Shown one piece after another: positions 33,371 through 41,937 of a stretch of DNA of 64,000 nt; position 1 is the first letter of the stretch, and each line of letters opens with the position of its first letter. The notes under the pieces are model-generated. The model was not told where the DNA came from. It saw nothing but the letters and a program-made list of their open reading frames with translations, and did not search any database. Source of the stretch: Streptomyces sp. NBC_01116 (GTDB taxonomy: Bacteria > Actinomycetota > Actinomycetes > Streptomycetales > Streptomycetaceae); assembly GCF_041435495.1 (NCBI RefSeq), contig NZ_CP108644.1:7301501-7365500 (forward strand). The letters run 5' to 3'. A program made the translations under genes and the position numbers.

Positions 33371-34771
33371 ATGAGCCGCACCGTCATCCACGGTGGCCTC
33401 GTCATCACCGCGTCCGACGAGATCCACGCCGACGTGCTCGTCGAGGGCGGCCGGATCGCCGCCCTCGCCGCCCACGGAACCGACGCCGCCGCGGGCTGGA
33501 GCGCCGACCGGCGGATCGACGCGACGGGCAAGTACGTCATCCCGGGCGGCGTCGACGGGCACACCCACATGGAGATGCCGTTCGGCGGAACGTACGCCGC
33601 CGACACCTTCGAGACCGGCACCCGGGCCGCCGCCTGGGGCGGTACCACCACCATCGTCGACTTCGCGATCCAGAGCGTGGGCCGCTCCCTGCGCGAAGGG
33701 CTCGACGCCTGGTACGCCAAGGCCGACGGCAACTGCGCCATCGACTACGCCTTCCACATGATCCTCGCGGACGTGAACCCCTCCTCGCTCAAGGAGATGG
33801 ACCTCCTCGTCTCCGAAGGGGTCACCTCCTTCAAGCTGTTCATGGCCTACCCCGGCGTCTTCTACAGCGACGACGGACAGATCCTGCGCGCCATGCAACG
33901 GGCCGCCGGCAACGGCGGACTGATCATGATGCACGCCGAGAACGGCATCGCCATCGACGTCCTCGTCGAGCAGGCCCTCGCCGCCGGCCGCACCGACCCC
34001 CGCTACCACGGGGACGTCCGCAAGGTCGCCCTGGAGGCCGAGGCCACCCACCGCGCCGTCCAGCTCGCCCGGGTCGCCGGATCGCCCCTCTACGTCGTCC
34101 ACGTCTCCGCCGACGAGGCCGTCGCCGAGATCGCCGCCGCCCGCCACAAGGGCCTCCCCGTCTTCGGCGAGACCTGCCCGCAGTATCTGTTCCTCTCCAC
34201 CGACAACCTCGCCGAGCCCGACTTCGAGGGCGCCAAGTACGTCTGCTCCACCCCGCTGCGCCCCAAGGAGCACCAGGAGGCCCTGTGGCGGGGCCTGCGC
34301 AACAACGAGCTCCAGGTCGTCTCCACCGACCACTGCCCCTTCTGCTTCTCGGGGCAGAAGGAGATGGGCCGCGGCGACTTCTCCAGGATCCCCAACGGCA
34401 TGCCGGGCGTCGAGCACCGCATGGACCTGCTGCACCAGGCCGTCGTCGACGGGCACGTCACCCGCCGCCGCTGGATCGAGATCGCCTGCGCCTCCCCGGC
34501 CCGGATGTTCGGCCTCTACCCGAAGAAGGGCACCATCGCCCCGGGTGCCGACGCCGACATCGTCATCTATGACCCGGCCGCCGAGCAGACCCTCTCCGCC
34601 GACACCCACCACATGAACGTCGACTACTCGGCGTACGAGGGCAAGCGCATCACCGGCCAGGTCGAGACCGTGCTCTCGCGCGGCGAACTCGTCCTCGAAG
34701 GACGGAAGTTCACCGGCCGCGCCGGGCACGGCATGTACACCCCCCGCGCCACCTGCCAGTACCTGGACTAG
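33371..34771 (+). CDS. hydA: Dihydropyrimidinase / D-hydantoinase
   Basis: 466 residues of the cyclic amidohydrolase family. Metal ligands are in DGHTHMEMPFGG, the carbamylated bridging lysine is Lys155 (TSFKLFMAYPG), later ligands are HAEN and HVS, and the metal Asp is in STDHCPF. It opens dihydrouracil or dihydrothymine (and hydantoins) to N-carbamoyl-beta-amino acids, the substrate of the upstream ureidopropionase. The start is fixed by TAAGGAG. Confidence 0.95.
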   Translation: MSRTVIHGGLVITASDEIHADVLVEGGRIAALAAHGTDAAAGWSADRRIDATGKYVIPGGVDGHTHMEMPFGGTYAADTFETGTRAAAWGGTTTIVDFAIQSVGRSLREGLDAWYAKADGNCAIDYAFHMILADVNPSSLKEMDLLVSEGVTSFKLFMAYPGVFYSDDGQILRAMQRAAGNGGLIMMHAENGIAIDVLVEQALAAGRTDPRYHGDVRKVALEAEATHRAVQLARVAGSPLYVVHVSADEAVAEIAAARHKGLPVFGETCPQYLFLSTDNLAEPDFEGAKYVCSTPLRPKEHQEALWRGLRNNELQVVSTDHCPFCFSGQKEMGRGDFSRIPNGMPGVEHRMDLLHQAVVDGHVTRRRWIEIACASPARMFGLYPKKGTIAPGADADIVIYDPAAEQTLSADTHHMNVDYSAYEGKRITGQVETVLSRGELVLEGRKFTGRAGHGMYTPRATCQYLD

Positions 34772-34782
34772 GAGATCCCGCC

Positions 34783-35796
34783 ATGGACTTCGGACTCGTC
34801 CTCCAGACGGACCCGCCCGCCTCCGCCGTCGTCGGCCTGATGCGGCGCGCCGAACGCAACGGCTTCCGCTACGGCTGGACCTTCGACTCGGCGGTGCTCT
34901 GGCAGGAGCCGTTCGTCATCTACAGCCGCATCCTGGAGCACACGGAGAAGCTGACCGTGGGCCCGATGGTCACCAACCCGGGCACCCGCACCTGGGAGGT
35001 CACCGCCTCCACCTTCGCCACCCTCAACGACATGTACGGCAACCGCACCGTCTGCGGCATCGGGCGCGGCGACTCCGCGATGCGCGTCGCCGGCCGCGCA
35101 CCCAACACCATGGCCCGGCTCGGCGAGGCCATCGACGTCATCCGGGACCTCGCGGAGGGCCGGGAAACGGCGGTCGACGGGCAGCCGCTCCGGATCCCCT
35201 GGGTGAAGGACGGGAAGCTGCCGGTGTGGATGGCGGCGTACGGGCCCAAGGCCCTCGCCCTGGCCGGGCAGAAGGCCGACGGGTTCATCCTCCAGCTCGC
35301 CGACCCGTTCCTCACCGAGTGGATGGTCAAGGCGGTCCGGCAGGCCGCAACCGAAGCGGGCCGCGACCCCGACGCCCTCACCATCTGTGTCGCCGCCCCC
35401 GCGTACGTCACGGCCGACGACTCGCCCGAGGCCCTGGCCCACGCCCGGGACCAGTGCCGCTGGTTCGGCGGGATGGTCGGCAACCACGTCGCCGACCTGG
35501 TCACCAGGTACGGCGAACACTCCGCGATGGTCCCCGAGGAGCTGACGGCGTACATCAAGGACCGGCAGGGCTACGACTACTCCCACCACGGCCGCGCCGA
35601 CAACCCCGACACCGCCTTCGTCCCCGACGAGATCATCGACCGCTTCTGCCTCCTCGGCCCCGTGGAGGCCCACGTGGAGAAGCTGCGCCGGCTGAAGTCC
35701 CTGGGCGTCGACCAGTTCGCCGTCTACGACATGCACGACAACCGTGAGGGCACCATCGACGCCTACGGCTCCGGCGTCATCCCCGCCCTCCGCTGA
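34783..35796 (+). CDS. LLM-class F420-dependent oxidoreductase of the pyrimidine cluster (TIGR03842-like)
   Basis: 337 residues with a luciferase-like TIM barrel: MDFGLVLQTDPPASAVVGLMRRAERNGFRYGWTFDS, VGPMVTNPGTR, GNRTVCGIGRGDSAMRVAGRAP and VWMAAYGPKALALAG. It is 11 bp behind hydA and clearly in the same operon. No NAD(P)H dihydropyrimidine dehydrogenase is encoded nearby. This enzyme could reduce the pyrimidine ring with F420H2, or act on a side product. That role is inference. Confidence 0.85.
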   Translation: MDFGLVLQTDPPASAVVGLMRRAERNGFRYGWTFDSAVLWQEPFVIYSRILEHTEKLTVGPMVTNPGTRTWEVTASTFATLNDMYGNRTVCGIGRGDSAMRVAGRAPNTMARLGEAIDVIRDLAEGRETAVDGQPLRIPWVKDGKLPVWMAAYGPKALALAGQKADGFILQLADPFLTEWMVKAVRQAATEAGRDPDALTICVAAPAYVTADDSPEALAHARDQCRWFGGMVGNHVADLVTRYGEHSAMVPEELTAYIKDRQGYDYSHHGRADNPDTAFVPDEIIDRFCLLGPVEAHVEKLRRLKSLGVDQFAVYDMHDNREGTIDAYGSGVIPALR

Positions 35797-35817
35797 CGCA
35801 GTCGCCCGGTCCGGGCA

Positions 35818-35835
35818 CCGGCGCAGATGCGCCGG
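35818..35835. terminator. Hairpin between convergent F420 oxidoreductase and histidine kinase genes
   Basis: 8-bp stem CCGGCGCA/TGCGCCGG with a 2-nt nominal loop (7 bp with a realistic 4-nt loop). It is placed between the two convergent stop codons. Confidence 0.5.
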
Positions 35836-35873
35836 CGTACGACGTACCGCATGCTCCTCACGCTGTTCAGAGG

Positions 35874-37580
35874 TCAGAGGCGCCTTGCGGGCACGGTGTC
35901 CTTGGTCAGCAGGGTGCTGCCGGACCAGCAGAGCCGGTAGAGGTCGACTTCGTCGAACAGATCGCGGCCGGAACGGTAGAACTCGCAACGGGCACCGGGC
36001 GGCCAGGAGGCGGAACGGGCGTGGTCGGACGGGTAGGGATAGGTGCGGTCCGGCAGCAGAGGGGCGAGTTCGGCGCGCGGCCGGCCGACGTTCAGCTCGT
36101 CGAAGCGGGAGGGCGGCAGCACGCTCGTCGTCAGTTGCCAGGCCAGGTAGACGGCGGAGGGAACGAAGAACACGGCTGCGACGACAGGTGCTACGAGGGC
36201 GACGACGGAACGGCGGCGGGCGTCGCTCCGTACGCGGGCGAGCCGCTCGGCGGACTCCGGCAGATCCGTGCCCGGGGCCGTGACCGTGCCTGGGGCCGTC
36301 TCCGCGGCCGGGTGGGCGGCGGTCTCCGACGGCACCGCGGGCAGTCGGGCCCCGACCGGCCGCCCGGGCGCCGGCCCTGGTGCCGGTGCCGACATCCCGG
36401 TGCGGGCGGTCGCCCGGTGCGGGAGGACGGCGGTGACATGGAAACGGCCATGGTCGGGACCGGTTCGCAGGGAGCCGCCGAGGACGGTCACACGCTCGTG
36501 AAGGCCTATGAGTCCCCGGCCGGCGCCGCGTTCCGGGCCGACGCTCGTGCGCGCCGGGAGGCCGGCCGGCGGGACGGCGTTCACGACGCTCACGCGGGTA
36601 CGGTCGGACTCGTGGACGATCCGGACGCTGATGGGACAGTCCGGCGCGTGCTTCGTCGCGTTGGTGAGGGCCTCCTGCACCACCCGGTACATCCCGCGCT
36701 CGACCAGGGAGGACAGCGGAGGCGACGCCTCGCGCCGCTCCCAGCGCACCGGTACCCCGGAGGCGACCGCCCGTGAGAGGAGGTCCTCGACGGTGTCGTT
36801 GACCGGCAGGCCCGCACTCCCGTCCCTGCCGGGCGGGTCCTGCAGGACTGCGACGGTCGCCCGCAGCTGCTCAACCGCGTCCGCGATGGTCCCGCGGAGA
36901 TCGGCGAGGTCGGAGCGGTCGCGGTCGGTGAGGTCGGGCGAGAGTTCCAGAGCTCCGGCGCGCAGGGCGACCAGGCTCAGGGCGTGCCCGAGGGAGTCGT
37001 GCATGTCGGTGGCGATCTCCGCGCGTTCGGTCAGGCGCGCCCGTTCTGCGACCAGATGCTGCCGCTCTTCCAGGCCGCGGGCCAGCCGCCAGCCCTCCCG
37101 CACGAGTTGGCGCCGACCGCGCCGGTGGCGTCCCGCGAGCCAGGGCAGCAGCAGAGCTGCCGGCAGGACGGATAGCGCGTAGAACCACCACACCGGCGGT
37201 GCCCGCAGCACCGCGCAGGTCGCGAGATCGACGGCAGCACACCCGGCGAGCACCAGGAGCGGGCGCCGTGCCGAGGCTACGCGGGCGCCGAGCAGACAGC
37301 TGAGGACCGCCAGCGACAGCACGTGGGCGTTGCCTGGTGTCGCACTGTCGGCCAGGCCCATGACGCACAGGCCGTTGACGAGCACGACGGCGGCTGCCGG
37401 GCGGCGGCGAGACCACGGCACGGCCACGCCCAGGACGGCCAGAGGCAGGAACGGGTCCATCGTCCACGAAGCCGTGGCCGCTTCCCGGAACCCGTAGCCC
37501 GTGGTGGCGGCGAGCGCGGCCCACAGCGCCACGTCGCCGACGCGCGCGGACCTGGCCGGGGTTGTACGCGTTCGCGGCAT
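35874..37580 (-). CDS. NarL-type sensor histidine kinase with C-terminal membrane/extracytoplasmic extension
   Basis: 568 residues. About five N-terminal transmembrane helices (residues 15-150) precede a HisKA_3 domain with phosphoacceptor His194 (TDMHDSLGHALS). The HATPase_c domain has VQEALTNATKHAP and GRGLIGLHERV and ends near residue 390. Unusually, a Pro/Ala linker (about 395-440) leads to another transmembrane helix (about 458-480, VVALVAPVVAAVFFVPSAVYLAW) and an 85-residue tail with two cysteines (532 and 551). It lies behind the ABC permease gene; the response regulator at 39731 is the probable partner. Confidence 0.9.
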   Translation of the reverse strand: MPRTRTTPARSARVGDVALWAALAATTGYGFREAATASWTMDPFLPLAVLGVAVPWSRRRPAAAVVLVNGLCVMGLADSATPGNAHVLSLAVLSCLLGARVASARRPLLVLAGCAAVDLATCAVLRAPPVWWFYALSVLPAALLLPWLAGRHRRGRRQLVREGWRLARGLEERQHLVAERARLTERAEIATDMHDSLGHALSLVALRAGALELSPDLTDRDRSDLADLRGTIADAVEQLRATVAVLQDPPGRDGSAGLPVNDTVEDLLSRAVASGVPVRWERREASPPLSSLVERGMYRVVQEALTNATKHAPDCPISVRIVHESDRTRVSVVNAVPPAGLPARTSVGPERGAGRGLIGLHERVTVLGGSLRTGPDHGRFHVTAVLPHRATARTGMSAPAPGPAPGRPVGARLPAVPSETAAHPAAETAPGTVTAPGTDLPESAERLARVRSDARRRSVVALVAPVVAAVFFVPSAVYLAWQLTTSVLPPSRFDELNVGRPRAELAPLLPDRTYPYPSDHARSASWPPGARCEFYRSGRDLFDEVDLYRLCWSGSTLLTKDTVPARRL

Positions 37581-37703
37581 GGTGCGTGGGCCGCCCTTCC
37601 GCTGGTTGTCCTCACTGTCAGGGACGATTCTGTGGGACGCGCCCGGCCGCCCCGGCCAGGGGATGTGCTCGGTACAGGCGTCAGGGGGCGTTTCCGCCGC
37701 GGT

Positions 37704-38516
37704 TCAGGCGTCCCGTCGTCGCAGCACGAGAAGACCGGCGATCTGGGCGGCAACGGCCCACCCCAGCAGGATCAGCAGACTCACGGCGTCCGGGAACGGG
37801 GCCTTCCCGTCACTCGACATGAGATAACCGCCCACGGTCTGCGGCAGGTACGCGTTGATGGCCAGGAGCACCGGACCTCCCAGTCCGACCAGCATGCCGG
37901 GCAGGGCGGACACCACGAAGAAGACCACGGCCACGGCGCCGGCCGCCGTCCGCAGGGCGAACGACACTCCTACCGTCAGCACGCAGATCAGCGCGGAGTA
38001 CACGCCCATGGCCGCGGTCTGGTACGCCACCTCCGGCAGCTCGAAGCCGGCGTGCCCCTGGAAGGGGCCCCAGGCCAGGGCGATGCCCAGCACCGCCCAC
38101 ACTCCCGCGGTCACGAAGCCCACCAGGGCACTCAGCGACGACTTGGCCAGCTGCACGCGGGCCCTGAGCGGCACCCACAGCAGCGAGGTCCGCACGCTGC
38201 TCGTGGAGTATTCGCTCGTCACCATCGTCATCGCCAGAATCACCAGGGCGAACTGGGTGAGGATGACCGAGGACACCGAGGCGTTGCCGACCGGCTGTAC
38301 CGGCTTGTCGTTGATCCGGGCGATCGACCCGTAGTAGAAGGTGAAGACCGCGGTCACGACGAGGCCGACCAGCAGGCAGACGTAGGGCGTGCGGATCGTC
38401 CACAGCTTGGTCCACTCGGAGGCGAACGCGCCGACGAATCCGCCACCGGTGGGGCCGGGATCCGTACGGCCACGGGGGCCGTCGCTCACGTCGGTCGATA
38501 CGGTTCCCACGCTCAC
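37704..38516 (-). CDS. ABC-2-type transporter permease
   Basis: 270 residues with about six transmembrane helices: TPYVCLLVGLVVTAVFTFYYG, ILTQFALVILAMTMVTSEYSTSSVRTSLL, VGFVTAGVWAVLGIALAW, YSALICVLTVGVSFAL, GAVAVVFFVVSALPGMLVGLG and a last helix before LRRRDA. The MTMVTSEYSTSSVRTSLL segment is typical of actinobacterial ABC exporter permeases. GTG 38516 overlaps the ATPase stop by 4 bp. It probably exports an antimicrobial or lipid under control of the flanking two-component system. Confidence 0.88.
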   Translation of the reverse strand: MSVGTVSTDVSDGPRGRTDPGPTGGGFVGAFASEWTKLWTIRTPYVCLLVGLVVTAVFTFYYGSIARINDKPVQPVGNASVSSVILTQFALVILAMTMVTSEYSTSSVRTSLLWVPLRARVQLAKSSLSALVGFVTAGVWAVLGIALAWGPFQGHAGFELPEVAYQTAAMGVYSALICVLTVGVSFALRTAAGAVAVVFFVVSALPGMLVGLGGPVLLAINAYLPQTVGGYLMSSDGKAPFPDAVSLLILLGWAVAAQIAGLLVLRRRDA

Positions 38517-39478
38517 GCTCCCGCTCCCTGCGTCTGCCCGGTATCCGTGCCGCCGAGCACCGCGCCGCTCGTCTCGTACTCCACGCTCTGTGCGGTGAGT
38601 TCCATGTAGACCTGTTCCAGCGAAGCCGAGACGGTCCGCAGTTCGTGCAGCCGCAGTCCCAGCCCGTGGGCCAGGTCGCCCACCTGTTCGGCGGTGCGGC
38701 CCTTCACCACGAGTTCGCCGGCCGCGGGCGACTCCACGTTCACACCGCCCTCCTTCACGAGCCGGGCGGTCAGCGTGCGCAGGTCCGCGATGCCAGGGGT
38801 CCGCACCCGGACCGACGACAGCGAGCTGCCGGCCAACAGATCGGCCATCGGCGTGTCGGCCAGGAGCTTCCCCCGTCCGATGATGACCAGTCGGTCGGCG
38901 GTCAGCTGCATTTCGCTCATCAGGTGGCTGGACAGGAAGACCGTCCGGCCCTCTGCGGCCAGGGACCGCACGAGCTCGCGCACCCAGCGGACGCCGTCGG
39001 GGTCGAGGCCGTTGACCGGCTCGTCGAAGATGAGCACCTGCGGGTCGCCGAGCAGCGCGCCCGCCACGCCCAACCGCTGGTACATGCCGAGGGAGAACGC
39101 CCCGGCGGAGCGTCTCGCCGCCTTCGCCAGACCGACCTGCTCCAGCACCTCGTCCACCCGGCCCACCGGTATGCCGTTGCTGCGCGCCTGCGCCACCAGG
39201 TGGCCGCGTGCGGAGCGAGCCGGGTGCAGCGCCTTGGCGTCCAGGAGCGCGCCGACCTCGCGGATCGGGTGGCGCAACGAGGAGTACGGCCGTCCTCCGA
39301 CGAGCGCTTCGCCCCCGGAGGGATGGTCCAGGCCGAGGATCATGCGCATCGTGGTCGACTTCCCGGCGCCGTTGGGCCCGAGGAAGCCGGTCACCAGACC
39401 GCCTCTGACGTCCAGTGTCAGACCGTCCACGGCGACGGTCTCGCCGTAACGCTTGGTCAGTTCCCGAAGGGTGATCAC
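38513..39478 (-). CDS. ABC transporter ATP-binding protein (exporter type)
   Basis: 321 residues: Walker A GPNGAGKST, signature FSLGMYQRL (diverged from LSGGQ, common in this bacitracin-exporter-like group), Walker B VLIFDEPVNGLDPDG, and switch His in LSSHLMSEM. A C-terminal DUF4162-like domain follows. It pairs with the overlapping ABC-2 permease. The start GTG is preceded by GGAG. About 250 bp of shared promoter region separate it from the divergent response regulator. Confidence 0.92.
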   Translation of the reverse strand: MITLRELTKRYGETVAVDGLTLDVRGGLVTGFLGPNGAGKSTTMRMILGLDHPSGGEALVGGRPYSSLRHPIREVGALLDAKALHPARSARGHLVAQARSNGIPVGRVDEVLEQVGLAKAARRSAGAFSLGMYQRLGVAGALLGDPQVLIFDEPVNGLDPDGVRWVRELVRSLAAEGRTVFLSSHLMSEMQLTADRLVIIGRGKLLADTPMADLLAGSSLSSVRVRTPGIADLRTLTARLVKEGGVNVESPAAGELVVKGRTAEQVGDLAHGLGLRLHELRTVSASLEQVYMELTAQSVEYETSGAVLGGTDTGQTQGAGA

Positions 39479-39730
39479 GGAGCTCCTCGGTGCACGGTCG
39501 TGGAACGCGAAGGCCGGCGGCGCCCACCGGCCGGCACATGGTGCCCGGCTCCGGAGCGGGGCCGCCGCGGCGATTCCTGTACGAGAACGACGCTAGAAGT
39601 CCGCAGCCCCGGCGCCCACCGGTCGAACGGCAGCGGCGTCCTGCCGTTCGTCAGGGGTGCGCTCCGCCCGGGGGCTGATCCGTGGAGGCCACCCTTGGTC
39701 ACGGCGCTGAGTCAGCCGTAGGCTCGCCGC

Positions 39731-40411
39731 GTGGAAGAGACGACACCGGGCAGCCGTCCGGTCCGGGTGCTGATCGCCGACGACGAAGCGATGATCCGGG
39801 CGGGGGTACGGGCCATCCTCGCCCGGGACCCGCACGTCGAGGTGGTCGCCGAGGCGGGCGACGGGCACGAGGCCATCGCGCTCACCCTCCGGCACCGGCC
39901 GGACGTGGTCCTGCTGGACATCCGGATGCCCGGCCTGGACGGGCTGACGGCGGCGGCACGGCTCCACCGCGCGTCGGAGGCGGTGGGCGTGATCATGCTG
40001 ACGACCTTCGGCCAGGACGAGTACGTCACCCGAGCGCTGGAGGAGGGCGCCGACGGCTTCCTGCTGAAAGCGGACGACCCGAGAGAACTCCTCAACGGGG
40101 TGCGGGCGGTGGGGGCCGGCGGGGCCTACCTGTCCCCGCGGGTCGCCGGCCGGGTCATCGCCGGGATGCGCGCACACCGGGCGGCCCACCCTCACCGTTC
40201 ACTGGAGCGGCTCACCAAACGGGAACGCGCCGTACTGGCCGGACTCGGGGCGGGCCTGTCCAACGCGGAGATCGCCGGCCGTCTGCACCTTGTGGAGGGC
40301 ACGGTGAAAGCACACGTCAGCGCCGTACTCACGAAGCTGGGCGCCCGCAACCGCGTGGAGGCGGCCGTCTCCGCGTACGAGGCCGGCCTGGTCCCACCCG
40401 GTCGTCGCTGA
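39731..40411 (+). CDS. NarL/LuxR-family response regulator
   Basis: 226 residues. Receiver domain with LIADDEAMIR and phosphoacceptor Asp63 (VVLLDIRMPGLDG), then a LuxR HTH (LTKRERAVLAGLGAGLSNAEIAGRLHLVEGTVKAHVSAVLTKLGARNR). The GTG start lies 6 nt after TAGGCT (leaderless pattern). It is divergent from the ABC exporter operon and is the likely partner of the histidine kinase at 35874. Confidence 0.92.
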   Translation: MEETTPGSRPVRVLIADDEAMIRAGVRAILARDPHVEVVAEAGDGHEAIALTLRHRPDVVLLDIRMPGLDGLTAAARLHRASEAVGVIMLTTFGQDEYVTRALEEGADGFLLKADDPRELLNGVRAVGAGGAYLSPRVAGRVIAGMRAHRAAHPHRSLERLTKRERAVLAGLGAGLSNAEIAGRLHLVEGTVKAHVSAVLTKLGARNRVEAAVSAYEAGLVPPGRR

Positions 40412-40463
40412 CCGGACTCGGCCTCCCTTGCCCCCTGCTGCTCCGGGCGGGGGCGCAGGGGCC

Positions 40464-41225
40464 TCATACGGGTGTGATGCTGCGCCCCAGCAGGGCCGTG
40501 ACATCCACCGTCTCGTCCGCCGGGGGAGTGGCCGTGGGCACGGGCCGGTCGAATCCGGAGAAGTCCACGGTCCCCGTCTCGTCGGCGTTGCGCACGGTGA
40601 GCCGCACCGGGTACGGCGTGCCCTCGGCGGACACGTAGGCCGTCAGGCGCTCGTCGCCCTCGGCCCGGGTCACCGGAACGACGGGCGCACCGTTCACCTC
40701 GGTCCTCCCGCCCTTGGTCAGGGTGGACCGGTCGGCGGTGTCGGCGTTGTCCGTGATCAGCTCGCGGAAGGTGTCGAGATCGCAGACCGTGGTCACGCTC
40801 AGCAGTCGCGGGTCGTCCGCCTCGGCCTTCAGGTAGCGGCCGTCGAGGATCGCGTCGAAGGTGGAGCCGCCGATCGGCACATGCTTGTTCCAGAAGGCGG
40901 CGTCCGGCTTCAGCCAGACGTCGTCGCCGAGTTTCACGATCTCCACCGAGCCGTCCTCGCCCATGTCGACCCCGCCCGTACAGTTCCCCTCGCGGTCCAG
41001 GGTGAGGTCGAGGCTCATGTCCGGGCCGCTCCCGTCGAGACTCCCGCGCGCGCTCAGGTGCAGGGAGTCCACGTCGAGCAGGGCGTCGCGCGAGCGGTCG
41101 GCAATCTCCTCGGCGGGGAGCGAGTCGATGTCGTCGTCAGCCTGCGCGACCACACCACTCGTCAGGGTGAGGACAACGGTCGCGGCCCCTGCCGCCGCAC
41201 GTGCGGCCCAACGGTGTGCGTTCAC
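40464..41225 (-). CDS. Secreted protein, LppX/LolA-like fold likely
   Basis: 253 residues. A Sec signal peptide (WAARAAAGAATVVLTLTSGVVAQA) is followed by a mature domain with the alternating strands SLHLSARGSLDGSGPDMSLDLTLDREGNCTGGVDM and GSVEIVKLGDDVWLKPDAAFW, then RLTAYVSAEGTPYPVRLTV. This pattern resembles the LppX/LprG/LolA-type hydrophobic-ligand carriers of actinobacteria, but there is no lipobox cysteine. Two cysteines could form a disulfide. Confidence 0.75.
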   Translation of the reverse strand: MNAHRWAARAAAGAATVVLTLTSGVVAQADDDIDSLPAEEIADRSRDALLDVDSLHLSARGSLDGSGPDMSLDLTLDREGNCTGGVDMGEDGSVEIVKLGDDVWLKPDAAFWNKHVPIGGSTFDAILDGRYLKAEADDPRLLSVTTVCDLDTFRELITDNADTADRSTLTKGGRTEVNGAPVVPVTRAEGDERLTAYVSAEGTPYPVRLTVRNADETGTVDFSGFDRPVPTATPPADETVDVTALLGRSITPV

Positions 41226-41424
41226 ATCGTCTCCTCGAAAACGCCCCGGTCAGGGGGTGCGTTCCATGAGAACCGGCACATTCGAGCCTACGCCGCGAGC
41301 GGGGGAGCCGCCCGGCGCACTCACAGAGCGTGAGAAGTGGCCGCGTTTCTCGTTACGGAGGGTGGGCAGAGCTGCGGTGATCCCGCCCGGGATCACACTG
41401 GGCACGCAGCACGTAGGGAGAACC

Positions 41425-41802
41425 ATGAAGCTGTTCACGGGGAACAGGCCGTTCACGGGGAGCGACCGCTCCCGGTCGGCCCGGCGGGCCGTCGCCGCGG
41501 CCTCCATGGCGGCAGCGCTGGCGGTCCCGGTCACCGCGGCGACCGCGACCGCCGCCCCGGCCGCGATCCCGCCCGGCCTCTCCTGCGACACCGGCAAGCA
41601 CGCCATCGACGACTACACGGGCTTCGCGCTCTGCCGCAACAACGGCAGCCAGACGCAGACCTTCTGGGTCCACCTCGTCTGCGGCTGGTCCCCGGACGTC
41701 GACGGCGAACACGTCACCCTCAGGCCCGGAGAGTCGGGCCAGTCCACCGCCCACTGCGCGGGCCTCGGCACCGGCATCGGCGAGATCCACGTCCGCCCGT
41801 GA
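41425..41802 (+). CDS. Small secreted cysteine-containing protein
   Basis: 125 residues. A signal peptide (AVAAASMAAALAVPVTAATATAAPA) leaves a mature part of about 75 residues containing GLSCDTGKHAIDDYTGFALCRNNGSQTQTFWVHLVCGW and STAHCAG, with four cysteines probably forming two disulfides. No family recognised. AGGGAG is upstream of ATG 41425. Confidence 0.7.
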   Translation: MKLFTGNRPFTGSDRSRSARRAVAAASMAAALAVPVTAATATAAPAAIPPGLSCDTGKHAIDDYTGFALCRNNGSQTQTFWVHLVCGWSPDVDGEHVTLRPGESGQSTAHCAGLGTGIGEIHVRP

Positions 41803-41937
41803 CCTGATGCCTGTCCCGGCCCCCGCTCCGGCCGGAACGGTTGAGCGTGCCGCCTCCTCTCGTTACCCTCCAGTAAGTACGTGGGGGCGCAGCCGGGACG
41901 ACCGGCCGGCCCGCACCACGAGGGAGGCGGCACGCCC

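Noticed and set aside
31964..34729. 921-codon minus-strand frame opposite the pyrimidine cluster
   Set aside because: Antisense shadow; the aminotransferase and dihydropyrimidinase on the plus strand carry all catalytic residues.
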